DNA from: Lachnospiraceae bacterium | Lineage (GTDB): Bacteria > Bacillota > Clostridia > Lachnospirales > Lachnospiraceae | DNA: 32,530 bases | NCBI GenBank assembly: GCA_015057835.1 | Contig: SVDL01000013.1 | Coordinates: 1 to 32,530, forward strand | Reading direction: 5' to 3' | Shown here: positions 25,010 through 32,453 of the stretch, piece by piece | Numbering within the stretch: the first letter of the stretch is position 1 | Layout: every line of letters begins with the position of its first letter | Position numbers and translations under genes: made by a program | Notes under the pieces: model-generated | What the model was told of the DNA's origin: nothing | The model's database searches: none | Seen by the model: only the letters and a program-made list of their open reading frames with translations

Positions 25010-26317
25010 TTATTCCGCCGTCCGGATAATGTAGGTGCAGATGTTCTGCGCTCCGCCGTAGCCGCGCAGCATCGCCGTCTTCGGAAGCCTCTTTACCTGG
25101 CCTTCACCGGCTTCGCCTCTCATCTGCCGCACCGCTTCGTAAAGGTCCGCGAGACCGGACGCCGCGTGGGCGTGGCCGAACGAAGTGCGTCCGCCGTTTG
25201 TGTTGATCGGTTTGTCGCCGTCGTAAGCCGTTCTGCCCTCGCAGATGTATTTCCATCCCTCTCCGTACGGGAGGTATCCGGCAATTTCCGCCGCGATGAG
25301 GTGAGAGGTAATGATAAAGTCATTGGCGTAGAAAATGTCGATTTCTTCCGGTTTTACTCCGGTCAGCTCGTAAACCTGGCGGATCGCCTCTTCGGTTGCC
25401 GTGACCTCAAAATGAGGAGTCGTCGCCTCGCAGGCCGCGCAGCCGATGCCGAGCACTTCGACCGCTTTGTGGGATTTGTTGCCCATAAATTTGTCCACGA
25501 GGTCCGTGGCGCAGATGATCGCGGCCGCCGCGCCGTCGCATTTGAGTTCCAGGCCGCCCGCGCGGAGGAAATCACCCATCTTCGGGTTGTATGGGGAGCG
25601 CATGTAGTCAATGACATTTTCAAAGCCTTTTTCCTTCGCGATGGATTCATAGGTCCGGCGCTCGATCGCAAGTTCATTGACGGACGCGTTCCGGCGGTTG
25701 TTGATGCACATCCAGTTGAGCGTGTCATCCATTTCCTGATCCGTGATGCCGCGGGTCCTCTTGTACCACTCGGCAGCGTCATCGTAGATCAGTTCCTGTC
25801 CTGCCATAAGGCTCCTCGTGTAGTTTCTGTCATAAAGCCATGCCGTCGTCTGGAGGAACTTTTCCATCGTCATTTTTTCGCGCTTGTAGGGATGGTTCGG
25901 GACCGCCAGGGAATCGCCGAACTCGACGCACCCGGTCAGGACGCAGTCATATTTGCCGGAAGCGACCGCATTGACGGCTTCTTCCACTGCGTAATAGCCT
26001 GTGCAGCAGGCCTCGGAATGATGGATCGAGGCTTTGCCCTTCATGCCGAACCAGTTCGCGATCTGGATATTCGGCGTGAGATAGTTGGAGCCGTTTAAGG
26101 GGCTCGCTTCGCCGTGGAAATAAAAATCGACATCTTTCGGGCTGACGCCGGCGTCTTCCATGGCCTTCAGCGCCGCGTAGCCGAACAGCTCGCCTTCCGT
26201 GAGGCCGTTCGTCTCTTCTTTGTCAACCGTATACATAAACGGGGTGCATCCGACGCCAATGATCGAAACACCTCGGCGGTACGGGTGCGGATGGGTCTGA
26301 TTCATGATCTCGGGCAT
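25010..26317 (-). CDS. SCP2/PhlC-type thiolase-fold acyltransferase or aldolase
   Basis: This 435-residue thiolase-fold protein has the nucleophile region IHHSEACCTGYYAVEEAV (Cys 104/105) and the His loop NTNGGRTSFGHAHAASGL. The second catalytic Cys of classical thiolases is missing: the C-terminus reads MLRGYGGAQNICTYII in place of CxGGGxG. This is the pattern of the SCP2/lipid-transfer group such as PhlC and Ltp2, which act with DUF35 partners as acyltransferases or retro-aldolases rather than as ordinary beta-ketothiolases. It lies 15 bases after the flavoprotein gene and before the DUF35 gene. I infer carbon-carbon cleavage or acyl transfer yielding the thioester used by the later genes. 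Confidence 0.88.
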   Translation of the reverse strand: MPEIMNQTHPHPYRRGVSIIGVGCTPFMYTVDKEETNGLTEGELFGYAALKAMEDAGVSPKDVDFYFHGEASPLNGSNYLTPNIQIANWFGMKGKASIHHSEACCTGYYAVEEAVNAVASGKYDCVLTGCVEFGDSLAVPNHPYKREKMTMEKFLQTTAWLYDRNYTRSLMAGQELIYDDAAEWYKRTRGITDQEMDDTLNWMCINNRRNASVNELAIERRTYESIAKEKGFENVIDYMRSPYNPKMGDFLRAGGLELKCDGAAAAIICATDLVDKFMGNKSHKAVEVLGIGCAACEATTPHFEVTATEEAIRQVYELTGVKPEEIDIFYANDFIITSHLIAAEIAGYLPYGEGWKYICEGRTAYDGDKPINTNGGRTSFGHAHAASGLADLYEAVRQMRGEAGEGQVKRLPKTAMLRGYGGAQNICTYIIRTAE

Positions 26318-26332
26318 AATCTTCTCCTTTGC

Positions 26333-27280
26333 TCAATCGATCCCTTTAAACTTCATGTTCAGGTACTTCTGTTTTCTCTCCGCGACCAGCTTCTGTTTCT
26401 CCGGATCCGCGAAGAACCCGCCCTGGGTCTCTCCGATCTCCTGCAGATGTTTTGCGCGTCCCTCTATGGTCGTGCGGTCCTTGAGAAGTCCGTTCGGGGC
26501 AATGACAAATTTCCATTTTCCGTCTTCCGTCGGCTCCAGCGTCCCGCCGGCGCCGCAGACCTGGCATTCCACCGGATAATACAGGCCGTCCCACTGCACT
26601 TCGCCGAGAACAAGGGCGTTGGAGTGGCAGTTCGGGCACCATCCCATGTCTTCCTCACCGAGCCACCCTCTCTCTTCCGGCGGCGTCTTGATCGCGGTCA
26701 TGATGTTTTCGCCCATTTTGTGCGCTCTCTTCATGAGATCCTCATTCAGCAGGCATTGCCCGTTGCCCGGTACGCGCTGCGCGAGGATCATGTCGACGAC
26801 CTTCATGTCCGTCGTGAACATGGTGGCCTGCAGGCCTTCCAGCGCCATGGACTGCCAGGATCTCGTCGATCCGCCGACAGAAATAAGGCCGGCGATGCGG
26901 TCCTTGTGCTCGATCGCGTGGATCGCCTCCAGGAACGCCGTCTCATAGGCAAGGCTTCTCTGCGCGAAAGAAAGATACGTCGCCGTCGGCATAAGGTCAT
27001 ACGTCGGGACGGAATAGATCACCGCGTCCTGCGCCAGCATGACGTCCATGATCTTCTTTTTGTCGTCTTTTTTATCGAGCACACAGCCCACGTTCTTTCC
27101 CTCCGACATGCCCTTTGTACATGCCGTGCAGCCTGTGCAGTCAATGATATGATAGTCGCGCAGATTGATCATCGTGATCTCCGCACCCTGGTCCGCGCAT
27201 GCCGAAAGCGCTTCTTTCAGCAGGAATTCCGCGTTGCTGTTCTTTCTTCCCGCTGTGATTCCCATTACTTTGTATGCCAT
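26333..27280 (-). CDS. Iron-sulfur flavoprotein with C-terminal zinc ribbon
   Basis: The protein has 315 residues from the ATG at 27280, which has AGGAGG six bases upstream; an apparent extension to 27370 runs through the terminator-like hairpin and is rejected. Residues 1-195 are an NADPH-dependent FMN reductase/flavodoxin fold starting KVMGITAGRKNSNAEF. The cluster motif CTGCTACTKGMSEGKNVGC (Cys 48, 51, 54, 66) is close to the compact site of archaeal Isf iron-sulfur flavoproteins. An added zinc ribbon follows at Cys 215/218 and 239/242 (WCPNCHS, ECQVCGAGG). The tail of about 60 residues is charged. It should carry one or two electrons between ferredoxin and a partner. The ribbon fusion is unusual in my experience and may dock a partner. 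Confidence 0.83.
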   Translation of the reverse strand: MAYKVMGITAGRKNSNAEFLLKEALSACADQGAEITMINLRDYHIIDCTGCTACTKGMSEGKNVGCVLDKKDDKKKIMDVMLAQDAVIYSVPTYDLMPTATYLSFAQRSLAYETAFLEAIHAIEHKDRIAGLISVGGSTRSWQSMALEGLQATMFTTDMKVVDMILAQRVPGNGQCLLNEDLMKRAHKMGENIMTAIKTPPEERGWLGEEDMGWCPNCHSNALVLGEVQWDGLYYPVECQVCGAGGTLEPTEDGKWKFVIAPNGLLKDRTTIEGRAKHLQEIGETQGGFFADPEKQKLVAERKQKYLNMKFKGID

Positions 27281-27323
27281 CTTTTCCTCCTGCCGTTTTT
27301 CTTTCCGGAAACGGCTGTTTTTT

Positions 27324-27361
27324 AAAAATGCGCCCGGAAGCTCCCACTGCATCCCGGACGC
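27324..27361 (-). terminator. Internal terminator or attenuator before the iron-sulfur flavoprotein
   Basis: On the minus strand GCGTCCGG (27354-27361) pairs with CCGGGCGC (27330-27337), with one G-U pair, followed by ATTTTT (27324-27329). It lies after the small protein stop and before the flavoprotein. A further GCCGTTT/AAACGGC hairpin follows near 27300-27318. This could cut transcript levels after the first two genes of the operon. Confidence 0.5.
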
Positions 27362-27377
27362 ACTGTACATCGGTTTC

Positions 27378-27674
27378 TTATGCTCTTACGCCGTCACACT
27401 CGAATTCGCCCATCGGGTTTACGGATTTGCCGACCAGGCGGTCGCCTTCCAGTTTGCCGGACAGATGATTCGTCATTTCGCCGACGGCTGTCTTGATCGT
27501 GATCTCATAATCGAACGCGCCATCCTTGAACGTGCCGTTTTCGATCTGCGCAACAGCGCCGTTGCCGGCATCTTCCACCGTACCGGTCAGGGTCTCGCCG
27601 TCGACCTTATAGTCGCACTTCGAAGCCATATCGCCCATAAATGTGTGTACCGTAAGAATCCATTTGCCTTCCAT
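27378..27674 (-). CDS. Small lipocalin-like beta-barrel protein, unknown function
   Basis: This 98-residue protein is built of short beta strands with repeated GxLxGT-type turns: DGETLTGTVEDAGNG, NGTFKDGAFDYEI, GKLEGDRLVGKSV and a closing MGEFECDGVRA. Similar small proteins with TPMG/PMG turns occur in Clostridia and Actinobacteria beside catabolic genes, and I recall no assigned function. There is no signal peptide, so it should be cytoplasmic. It starts 84 bases after the UroD-like gene and precedes the terminator-like hairpin. It may bind a small hydrophobic intermediate; this is only a fold-based guess. Confidence 0.75.
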   Translation of the reverse strand: MEGKWILTVHTFMGDMASKCDYKVDGETLTGTVEDAGNGAVAQIENGTFKDGAFDYEITIKTAVGEMTNHLSGKLEGDRLVGKSVNPMGEFECDGVRA

Positions 27675-27758
27675 TTCATACTCCTTTCCGAACGGTGATC
27701 CCGTTCCGCAAGTGTTTTTATACTTCGTTTATTTTTTCCGGTCCTTTCCGGATTGTGT

Positions 27759-28739
27759 TCATGCGAATTTGAGGTTCTTGTACTGTCCGTATTTCTTTCC
27801 TTCGTCGTCGATAATGCCGTCAACCTTCGGAACGATGGAGAACATGACCGCCGAGGATACCATGAGGCCGCCGCCTTTTCCGAGAGTATCTATGACTCTT
27901 CGGACATCCGCGCGGATATCTTCTTCCGTCGCGCCGGGCACATCCGTGACCTGGGGATCGACCGCTCCCGCGAAGATCAGCTTGTCGCCGTATTTTTCCT
28001 TCAGCATCTTGAGATCGTTGTTCGGCTGGACCGAGTGCCAGCTGTCAACGCCGATCTCCACAAGATCCCCCACGATCGGCGTGATGTAGCCGCAGCTGTG
28101 GTGCATGTATTTCATGCCGAGTTCGTGCGCGGCCGCCGCCAGTCTGCGCTCCGGCTCTTTGTAGAACTTTCTCCACATTTCCGGCGACATGAACAGCTGC
28201 TGCTGGTTGCCCCAGTCATCGTGCATCATGACAAAATCGACATCATAATATTTTTTAATGAAGGGGAACTGCTCCAGCCGGTAATCGACGTAGGCGTTGA
28301 CATATGCCTGATAGGCTTCCTCATCGTCAAACGGCGCCATCAGGGCGTTGACATGGCCCATGGTCGAGCAGATCCGCTCGAATGCTCCCATGTTGCCGAC
28401 GTAATATCCCTGCAGCTGATCCTTCTTGGCCCACATGGCTTTTGTTCTTGCCGCAGCGGCTTCCCAGTTCTTATCCTTGCAGCTCGGGAATTTAATGAAA
28501 TCCTCCCAGTCGCAGATATCCTCGAGCAGCGGCTGACCCGGCTTCACGTGGCTCATCAGCTCCGGGTGCGCCGGATCGACTTCCCATTCCAGGCCGAAAT
28601 CGTCCTTTCCGCTCATGAAGAGCGGCCTGTCGTTGATCTCCGGAGAAATGATCATCTGGGCTGCGGTATTGATCATCGGCACCCATTCCGGCTGTTCGTG
28701 ATTCCAGCACAACTCCATATTTTCGCGTTCTGTAAGCAT
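27759..28739 (-). CDS. UroD-superfamily methyltransferase-like protein (second copy)
   Basis: The protein has 326 residues from the ATG at 28739, which has AAGGAG six bases upstream; a start at 28772 would add 11 unlikely residues. It has the UroD/MtaA barrel: FVMMHDDWGNQQQLFMSP parallels the acidic loop of the first copy, and KYMHHSCGYITPIVGDLVEI carries the HxC zinc motif of methylcobamide methyltransferases. GAVDPQVTDVPG follows as in the family. It is not HemE: the N-terminal RQAGR-type signature is absent. It is the first gene of the large operon, divergent from the second PucR gene, exactly as the first UroD copy is arranged. The reaction is unknown, and no corrinoid protein gene is in the window. 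Confidence 0.83.
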   Translation of the reverse strand: MLTERENMELCWNHEQPEWVPMINTAAQMIISPEINDRPLFMSGKDDFGLEWEVDPAHPELMSHVKPGQPLLEDICDWEDFIKFPSCKDKNWEAAAARTKAMWAKKDQLQGYYVGNMGAFERICSTMGHVNALMAPFDDEEAYQAYVNAYVDYRLEQFPFIKKYYDVDFVMMHDDWGNQQQLFMSPEMWRKFYKEPERRLAAAAHELGMKYMHHSCGYITPIVGDLVEIGVDSWHSVQPNNDLKMLKEKYGDKLIFAGAVDPQVTDVPGATEEDIRADVRRVIDTLGKGGGLMVSSAVMFSIVPKVDGIIDDEGKKYGQYKNLKFA

Positions 28740-28824
28740 GTTTACTCCTTTTTTCCTGCTCCCGCAGGACACCTGTTGCTTATGATCTCAATGAAAGCAG
28801 TTCGTTCTGCGATTTTCTGTTTTT

Positions 28825-28852
28825 ATTATATTGGCACATCCGTTCTTTGAAT
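28825..28852 (-). promoter_or_regulatory. Promoter of the large catabolic operon
   Basis: On the minus strand a perfect TATAAT lies at 28825-28830; the best -35 is ATTCAA (28847-28852) with a 16-bp spacer, a poor match. A strong -10 with a weak -35 is usual for promoters that need an activator, which fits control by the divergent PucR protein. The leader would be about 80 nt. Confidence 0.5.
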
Positions 28853-28893
28853 ATGTTTCTGCATCCCAAATCATCATCTTTATATCGTTTTGA

Positions 28894-28914
28894 ATTTGTG
28901 ATATTATCACAAAT
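28894..28914. promoter_or_regulatory. Perfect 21-bp palindromic operator overlapping the PucR gene -10
   Basis: Ten bases on each side of the centre at 28904 are perfectly symmetric; the inner part reads TTTGTGATATTATCACAAA. It covers TATTAT (28902-28907), a likely -10 for the PucR gene (weak -35 TTTATA at 28879-28884), about 32 bases before the start. It is about 43 bases upstream of the operon's -35. Autorepression plus activation of the operon is a natural reading. Confidence 0.6.
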
Positions 28915-28945
28915 AGAAATATTAATCTGAAAAAGGAAGACGCTG

Positions 28946-30406
28946 ATGTATCTGAGTATGTGGATCCTTGCGGAAAGTCTGAAGGATCATGACATTGATA
29001 CGCACATCATATCCGGGGAAATGTGCATCCGGAACGCTTCGCTCCTGTTCAGCAGCGACCGTTTTCAGCCGCACACGGTCTATGTCGGGCTGTCGGAAGA
29101 CTTTATCCAGAGCATGCCCGGCATGGTGATCTGCGCCAATAAAAATGATTATTTCATTGTGCGGAACGGTACGATCGAGGAAGTGTACCAAAAGATCCTG
29201 GAAGTGATCGATTATTATCTTGAATGGGATCTGTCCGTCCGGGACCGGATCGAAGAGAAATGTCCGCTGCAGGAAGTGGCGGAGATGGGGGCGGAGATCA
29301 TGCATACTCTGATCGGCATCATGAATGCCGGCTTTATCATGCAGGCGGTCGCCGGAAAGGAATACGCGCCGCAGATCAGCGCCGAAAACTTAAATGAACT
29401 GCAGCTGAAAGCCGGACTTCCTCTCCCGCATGTCACAGCCTATACCGATGTCCTGCGGAACCGTCTCAACGCAAAGACGCCTTATATTTTCGAAGAACCG
29501 CTGCTCAAGGCCCGTTTCTTCACTCAGAACATTATGATCAACGGCTGGCTGTGGGGATTCTGTTTTTTCGCGATCCCGGGAGAGACCGTCTCCGAAAAAG
29601 ACCGGCAGCTGTTTCACGTTCTGAACGGTCAGTTCCACCGCTGGTGGGAGCGGAGCGGCATGCAGGCGGACAGGCCTGAACAGAACAACGTCTTTCTGGG
29701 CCTTCTGGACGGCACCTCTGTCATGTCTAAAGATCAGGTGTGGGATTTTTTCACCCGCATCGGATGGAGCGAAACGGATGAAAAGCATCTTTGCGTCATC
29801 CGGGAGCGCTACGGGAACAGTCTTATTTATTCCAGGCTGATCCATCAGATCTCCCAGACATTTTCCGACTGCTATGTACTCGAGCACGAAGGTGCTGTCG
29901 TCCTCATCCTGAACACCTCTCACCTGCCGCTGGAAGTCCTGACCTCCCAACTTCCCCGTATCCTGCACGGAAGCGAGATCCACATCGGGATCAGCTACCC
30001 GTTCCGGAACCTCTTTCATATGCCGCAATATCTTGAGCAGGCTCAGATCGCACTTGAAGCGGCATTTCAGAAGAACCGCAGAATCTGCCACTGCCGTGAA
30101 TGCGCCGTTTCCTACACAAGAAACTTCCTCCGGAAGACCCAGACCGTCAATCTGGAAGATCCGGTCTGCAAGGCGATCCGCCGGTACGACAAGGAACACG
30201 GCACCGAATATCTCACCACCCTGCAGACCTATATCATGGAGGAACGCAGCATTCAGCGAACCGCCGCCGCTCTCCGGATCCATAAAAACACTCTGCTCTA
30301 CCGCATCCGGCGGCTCACGGAAGAATTTCCGCTTGATCTTGACGACAGGGAGGAGCGGTTCCGGCTGATCCTCAATTTTCTGATCTACTCGGATTATGAA
30401 CCCTGA
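28946..30406 (+). CDS. PucR-family transcriptional regulator (second copy)
   Basis: The protein has 486 residues, with AAGGA eight bases before the ATG. The C-terminal helix-turn-helix reads LQTYIMEERSIQRTAAALRI then HKNTLLYRIRRLTEEFPLDL, the PucR/CdaR type in which HKNT-x-x-YR is typical. A CdaR GGDEF-like region precedes it (about 285-400). The N-terminal part (about 1-270) is a sensor domain I do not recognise, with MYLSMWILAESLKDHDI at the start and differing from the first PucR copy. It is divergent from the large operon with a perfect palindrome between them, so it very likely controls that operon in response to the pathway substrate. Confidence 0.87.
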   Translation: MYLSMWILAESLKDHDIDTHIISGEMCIRNASLLFSSDRFQPHTVYVGLSEDFIQSMPGMVICANKNDYFIVRNGTIEEVYQKILEVIDYYLEWDLSVRDRIEEKCPLQEVAEMGAEIMHTLIGIMNAGFIMQAVAGKEYAPQISAENLNELQLKAGLPLPHVTAYTDVLRNRLNAKTPYIFEEPLLKARFFTQNIMINGWLWGFCFFAIPGETVSEKDRQLFHVLNGQFHRWWERSGMQADRPEQNNVFLGLLDGTSVMSKDQVWDFFTRIGWSETDEKHLCVIRERYGNSLIYSRLIHQISQTFSDCYVLEHEGAVVLILNTSHLPLEVLTSQLPRILHGSEIHIGISYPFRNLFHMPQYLEQAQIALEAAFQKNRRICHCRECAVSYTRNFLRKTQTVNLEDPVCKAIRRYDKEHGTEYLTTLQTYIMEERSIQRTAAALRIHKNTLLYRIRRLTEEFPLDLDDREERFRLILNFLIYSDYEP

Positions 30407-30485
30407 GCCCTGTCAGATGTCCGTGCAGCAGCACAGGCAGGATCCGTTTATGAAACGGCGCGGAAATGATACACGTTTAAAGAAG

Positions 30486-30585
30486 CCGGGGTTCCCGGAG
30501 ATTCCTGAAACACTATCCCGGGGATTCCGGGACCAGGAGCCTGTAAATCCCGAGGCTGAGATTCCGGGGATTCCCGGGAACTTTT
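30486..30585 (+). terminator. Three tandem CCGGG hairpins, the last with a T-run
   Basis: Perfect stems are CCGGG-GTT-CCCGG (30486-30498), TCCCGG-GGATT-CCGGGA (30516-30532) and TTCCGGG-GATT-CCCGGGA (30562-30579, one G-U pair), the last followed by CTTTT (30581-30585). The third can terminate the PucR transcript. The three share an ATTCC/CCGGG sequence, suggesting a repeated element. A further CCGTTT-ATG-AAACGG hairpin lies at 30444-30458. Confidence 0.5.
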
Positions 30586-30613
30586 AGGAAAATGACGTAA
30601 AGGAGATATTATT

Positions 30614-32068
30614 ATGATCGGCTGGCTTATTCTCTCTGTGCTCGCTGTACTGATTCTTACAGTTCTTATTCGCGGAGCAATGTTCAGACCTTCCGCCGCG
30701 CAGACGGAAGACAGCTTCGATGATGTCACTGTCGACAACGAGGAGGCGGTCGCAAATCTGCAGAAGCTTGTTCGCTGCAGGACCGTTTCCTATGAAGACA
30801 GCACTATTGAAGACGATAAAGAATTTGACAAACTGACCGGTATGCTCCCCTCTCTTTACCCGGAAGTCATCCGGGTCTGCGAAGAGATCCCTGTTCACAA
30901 GAGGGCGAAGCTTTTCTTATGGAAAGGAAAAAATCACGGAAATCCGGACGCAGAAGCGTCTGTGCTGATGGCACACTATGATGTCGTGCCCGTGGAGGAG
31001 GATTCCTGGGAAAAGCTGCCGTTTGAAGGGATCATCGAAGACGGGACCCTCTGGGGCCGCGGCACGCTGGACACAAAAGTGACCTTCAACGGGATCCTGA
31101 CGGCAGCCAACCGTCTTATCAGGGAAGGATTTGTGCCGGAAAACGATATTTATCTTGCCTTCTCCGGCAGTGAGGAGATCCAGGGTCCGGGCGCAGCCGT
31201 GATCGTGGACTATTTTCAGAAGAACAGCATCCGCCTCTCCATGGTGATCGACGAGGGCGGCGCCGTCGTGGAGAATGTCTTCCCGGGTGTCGCAAAACCC
31301 TGCGCACTCATCGGCATCGCAGAAAAAGGAATCATGAATCTCCGTCTGAGCACAAAGAGCGCCGGCGGCCACGCTTCCGCCCCGAAACCCCATACACCGG
31401 TGGGCGTTCTTGCCGATGCCGTAAAAAAGGTGGAGGACCACCCGCTGCCGATGCATCTGACCGCGCCTGCCCTGAAGATGTTTGACATCATGGGGAGAGA
31501 ATCTACATTCCTGTACAGGATAATATTTGCCAATCTCTGGCTCTTTAAGCCGGCCCTGAACATCCTCTGCAAGAAGACCGGCGGCGAGCTGAACGCTCTT
31601 GTGCGCACAACGGTCGCATTTACCCAGATGGAGGGCAGCAAAGCCCCGAACGTCATTCCGCCGTCCGCTTCCGTCATCGCCAACGTCCGCATCAATCCTG
31701 CGGAGACAATAAAAAGTGTCATTCCCTCCCTGCACAGCAGGATCGGCAATGACGCCGTAAAAATCGAGCCGATAGGCAATTATGCGATCGATCCGAGCCC
31801 CGTCTCCCGCACGGATGTCGAAGGATGGGCGCGCGTCGTCCACGCTGTCAAAGGCACCTGGCGGGGCACCCTCGTCGCGCCTTATCTCATGGTCCAGTGC
31901 TCTGACAGCCGGCATTACCGCGATATTTCCGACCGCGTGTACAAATTTTCCGCGATGCACCTCACGAAAGAGGAACGCGGACTTATTCACGGAAGCAATG
32001 AGCGCATCACGCTTCCGGCCGTCGGCAAGGCGGTGGAGTTCTTCTATCGGCTCATCCGGGAGTCGTGA
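30614..32068 (+). CDS. Membrane-anchored M20-family metallopeptidase
   Basis: The protein has 484 residues, with AGGAG before the ATG. A single N-terminal membrane helix (about residues 3-20, GWLILSVLAVLILTVLI) is followed by an M20 catalytic domain of the PM20D1/carboxypeptidase S type. Metal and catalytic residues are visible: His and Asp in MAHYDVVP, Asp in WGRGTLDTK, the Glu pair in FSGSEEIQG, Asp-Glu in MVIDEGGA, and His in LIHGSNERI. AGGHASAPKPHTPVGVL is the dimerisation-domain entry. It likely cleaves small peptides or N-acyl amino acids at the membrane. It stands alone between the triple hairpin and the right array; a link to the operon is not evident. Confidence 0.88.
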   Translation: MIGWLILSVLAVLILTVLIRGAMFRPSAAQTEDSFDDVTVDNEEAVANLQKLVRCRTVSYEDSTIEDDKEFDKLTGMLPSLYPEVIRVCEEIPVHKRAKLFLWKGKNHGNPDAEASVLMAHYDVVPVEEDSWEKLPFEGIIEDGTLWGRGTLDTKVTFNGILTAANRLIREGFVPENDIYLAFSGSEEIQGPGAAVIVDYFQKNSIRLSMVIDEGGAVVENVFPGVAKPCALIGIAEKGIMNLRLSTKSAGGHASAPKPHTPVGVLADAVKKVEDHPLPMHLTAPALKMFDIMGRESTFLYRIIFANLWLFKPALNILCKKTGGELNALVRTTVAFTQMEGSKAPNVIPPSASVIANVRINPAETIKSVIPSLHSRIGNDAVKIEPIGNYAIDPSPVSRTDVEGWARVVHAVKGTWRGTLVAPYLMVQCSDSRHYRDISDRVYKFSAMHLTKEERGLIHGSNERITLPAVGKAVEFFYRLIRES

Positions 32069-32075
32069 GATTTAT

Positions 32076-32453
32076 CTCTTTTACTATTACTTTGCCCTGT
32101 GCTGACTCTTTGGGGCCGGTCGGGGCATGTCTTATCTTGTTTTTTCTCTTTTACCATGCCCCGCGCTGACTCTTCGGGGCAGGACGGGGCATGTCTTATC
32201 TTAATTCTTCTTGTTTGCCATGCCTCTCACCGGCTTTTTGAAGCTGGATGAGGCATGTCTAATCTTGTTTTTTCTCTTTTGCCATGCCTCTCTCTGACTC
32301 TTTGGCACCGGATGAGGCATGTCAATTCTTGTTTTTTCTCTTTTACCATGCCTTTCACCGTCATTTTGGGTCAGAGCCAGGCATGTCAAATCTTGCTTTT
32401 TCTCTTTTAACATGCCTCTCACCGACTTTTTGGGTCAGAGCCAAGCATGTCAA
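32076..32453 (+). repeat. Right 64-bp tandem repeat array (six copies)
   Basis: GGCATGT (AGCATGT in the last copy) recurs at 32124, 32188, 32252, 32316, 32380 and 32444, again exactly 64 bases apart. The conserved part reads GGCATGTC, then a CTTG and TTTTTTCTCTTTTA stretch, then CCATGCC; the variable part keeps GACTCTTTGG-like sequence. Arms pair with compensating changes: CATGCCCCG/CGGGGCATG (32155-32163/32185-32193), CATGCCTC/GAGGCATG (32219-32226/32250-32257 and 32283-32290/32314-32321), CATGCCT/AGGCATG (32347-32353/32379-32385). The array begins right after the M20 stop and ends at the inverted repeat. Confidence 0.85.

Noticed and set aside
27759-28739. HemE (haem biosynthesis uroporphyrinogen decarboxylase) for either UroD-like gene
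   Set aside because: The N-terminal Arg-rich porphyrin signature is missing, both have the HxC zinc motif of methyltransferases, and no other haem genes are nearby.
28894-28914. CRP/FNR-type binding site
   Set aside because: The TGTGA/TCACA half-sites are separated by 5 rather than 6 bases, and CRP-type cAMP control is not typical of Clostridia; a PucR operator is more likely.
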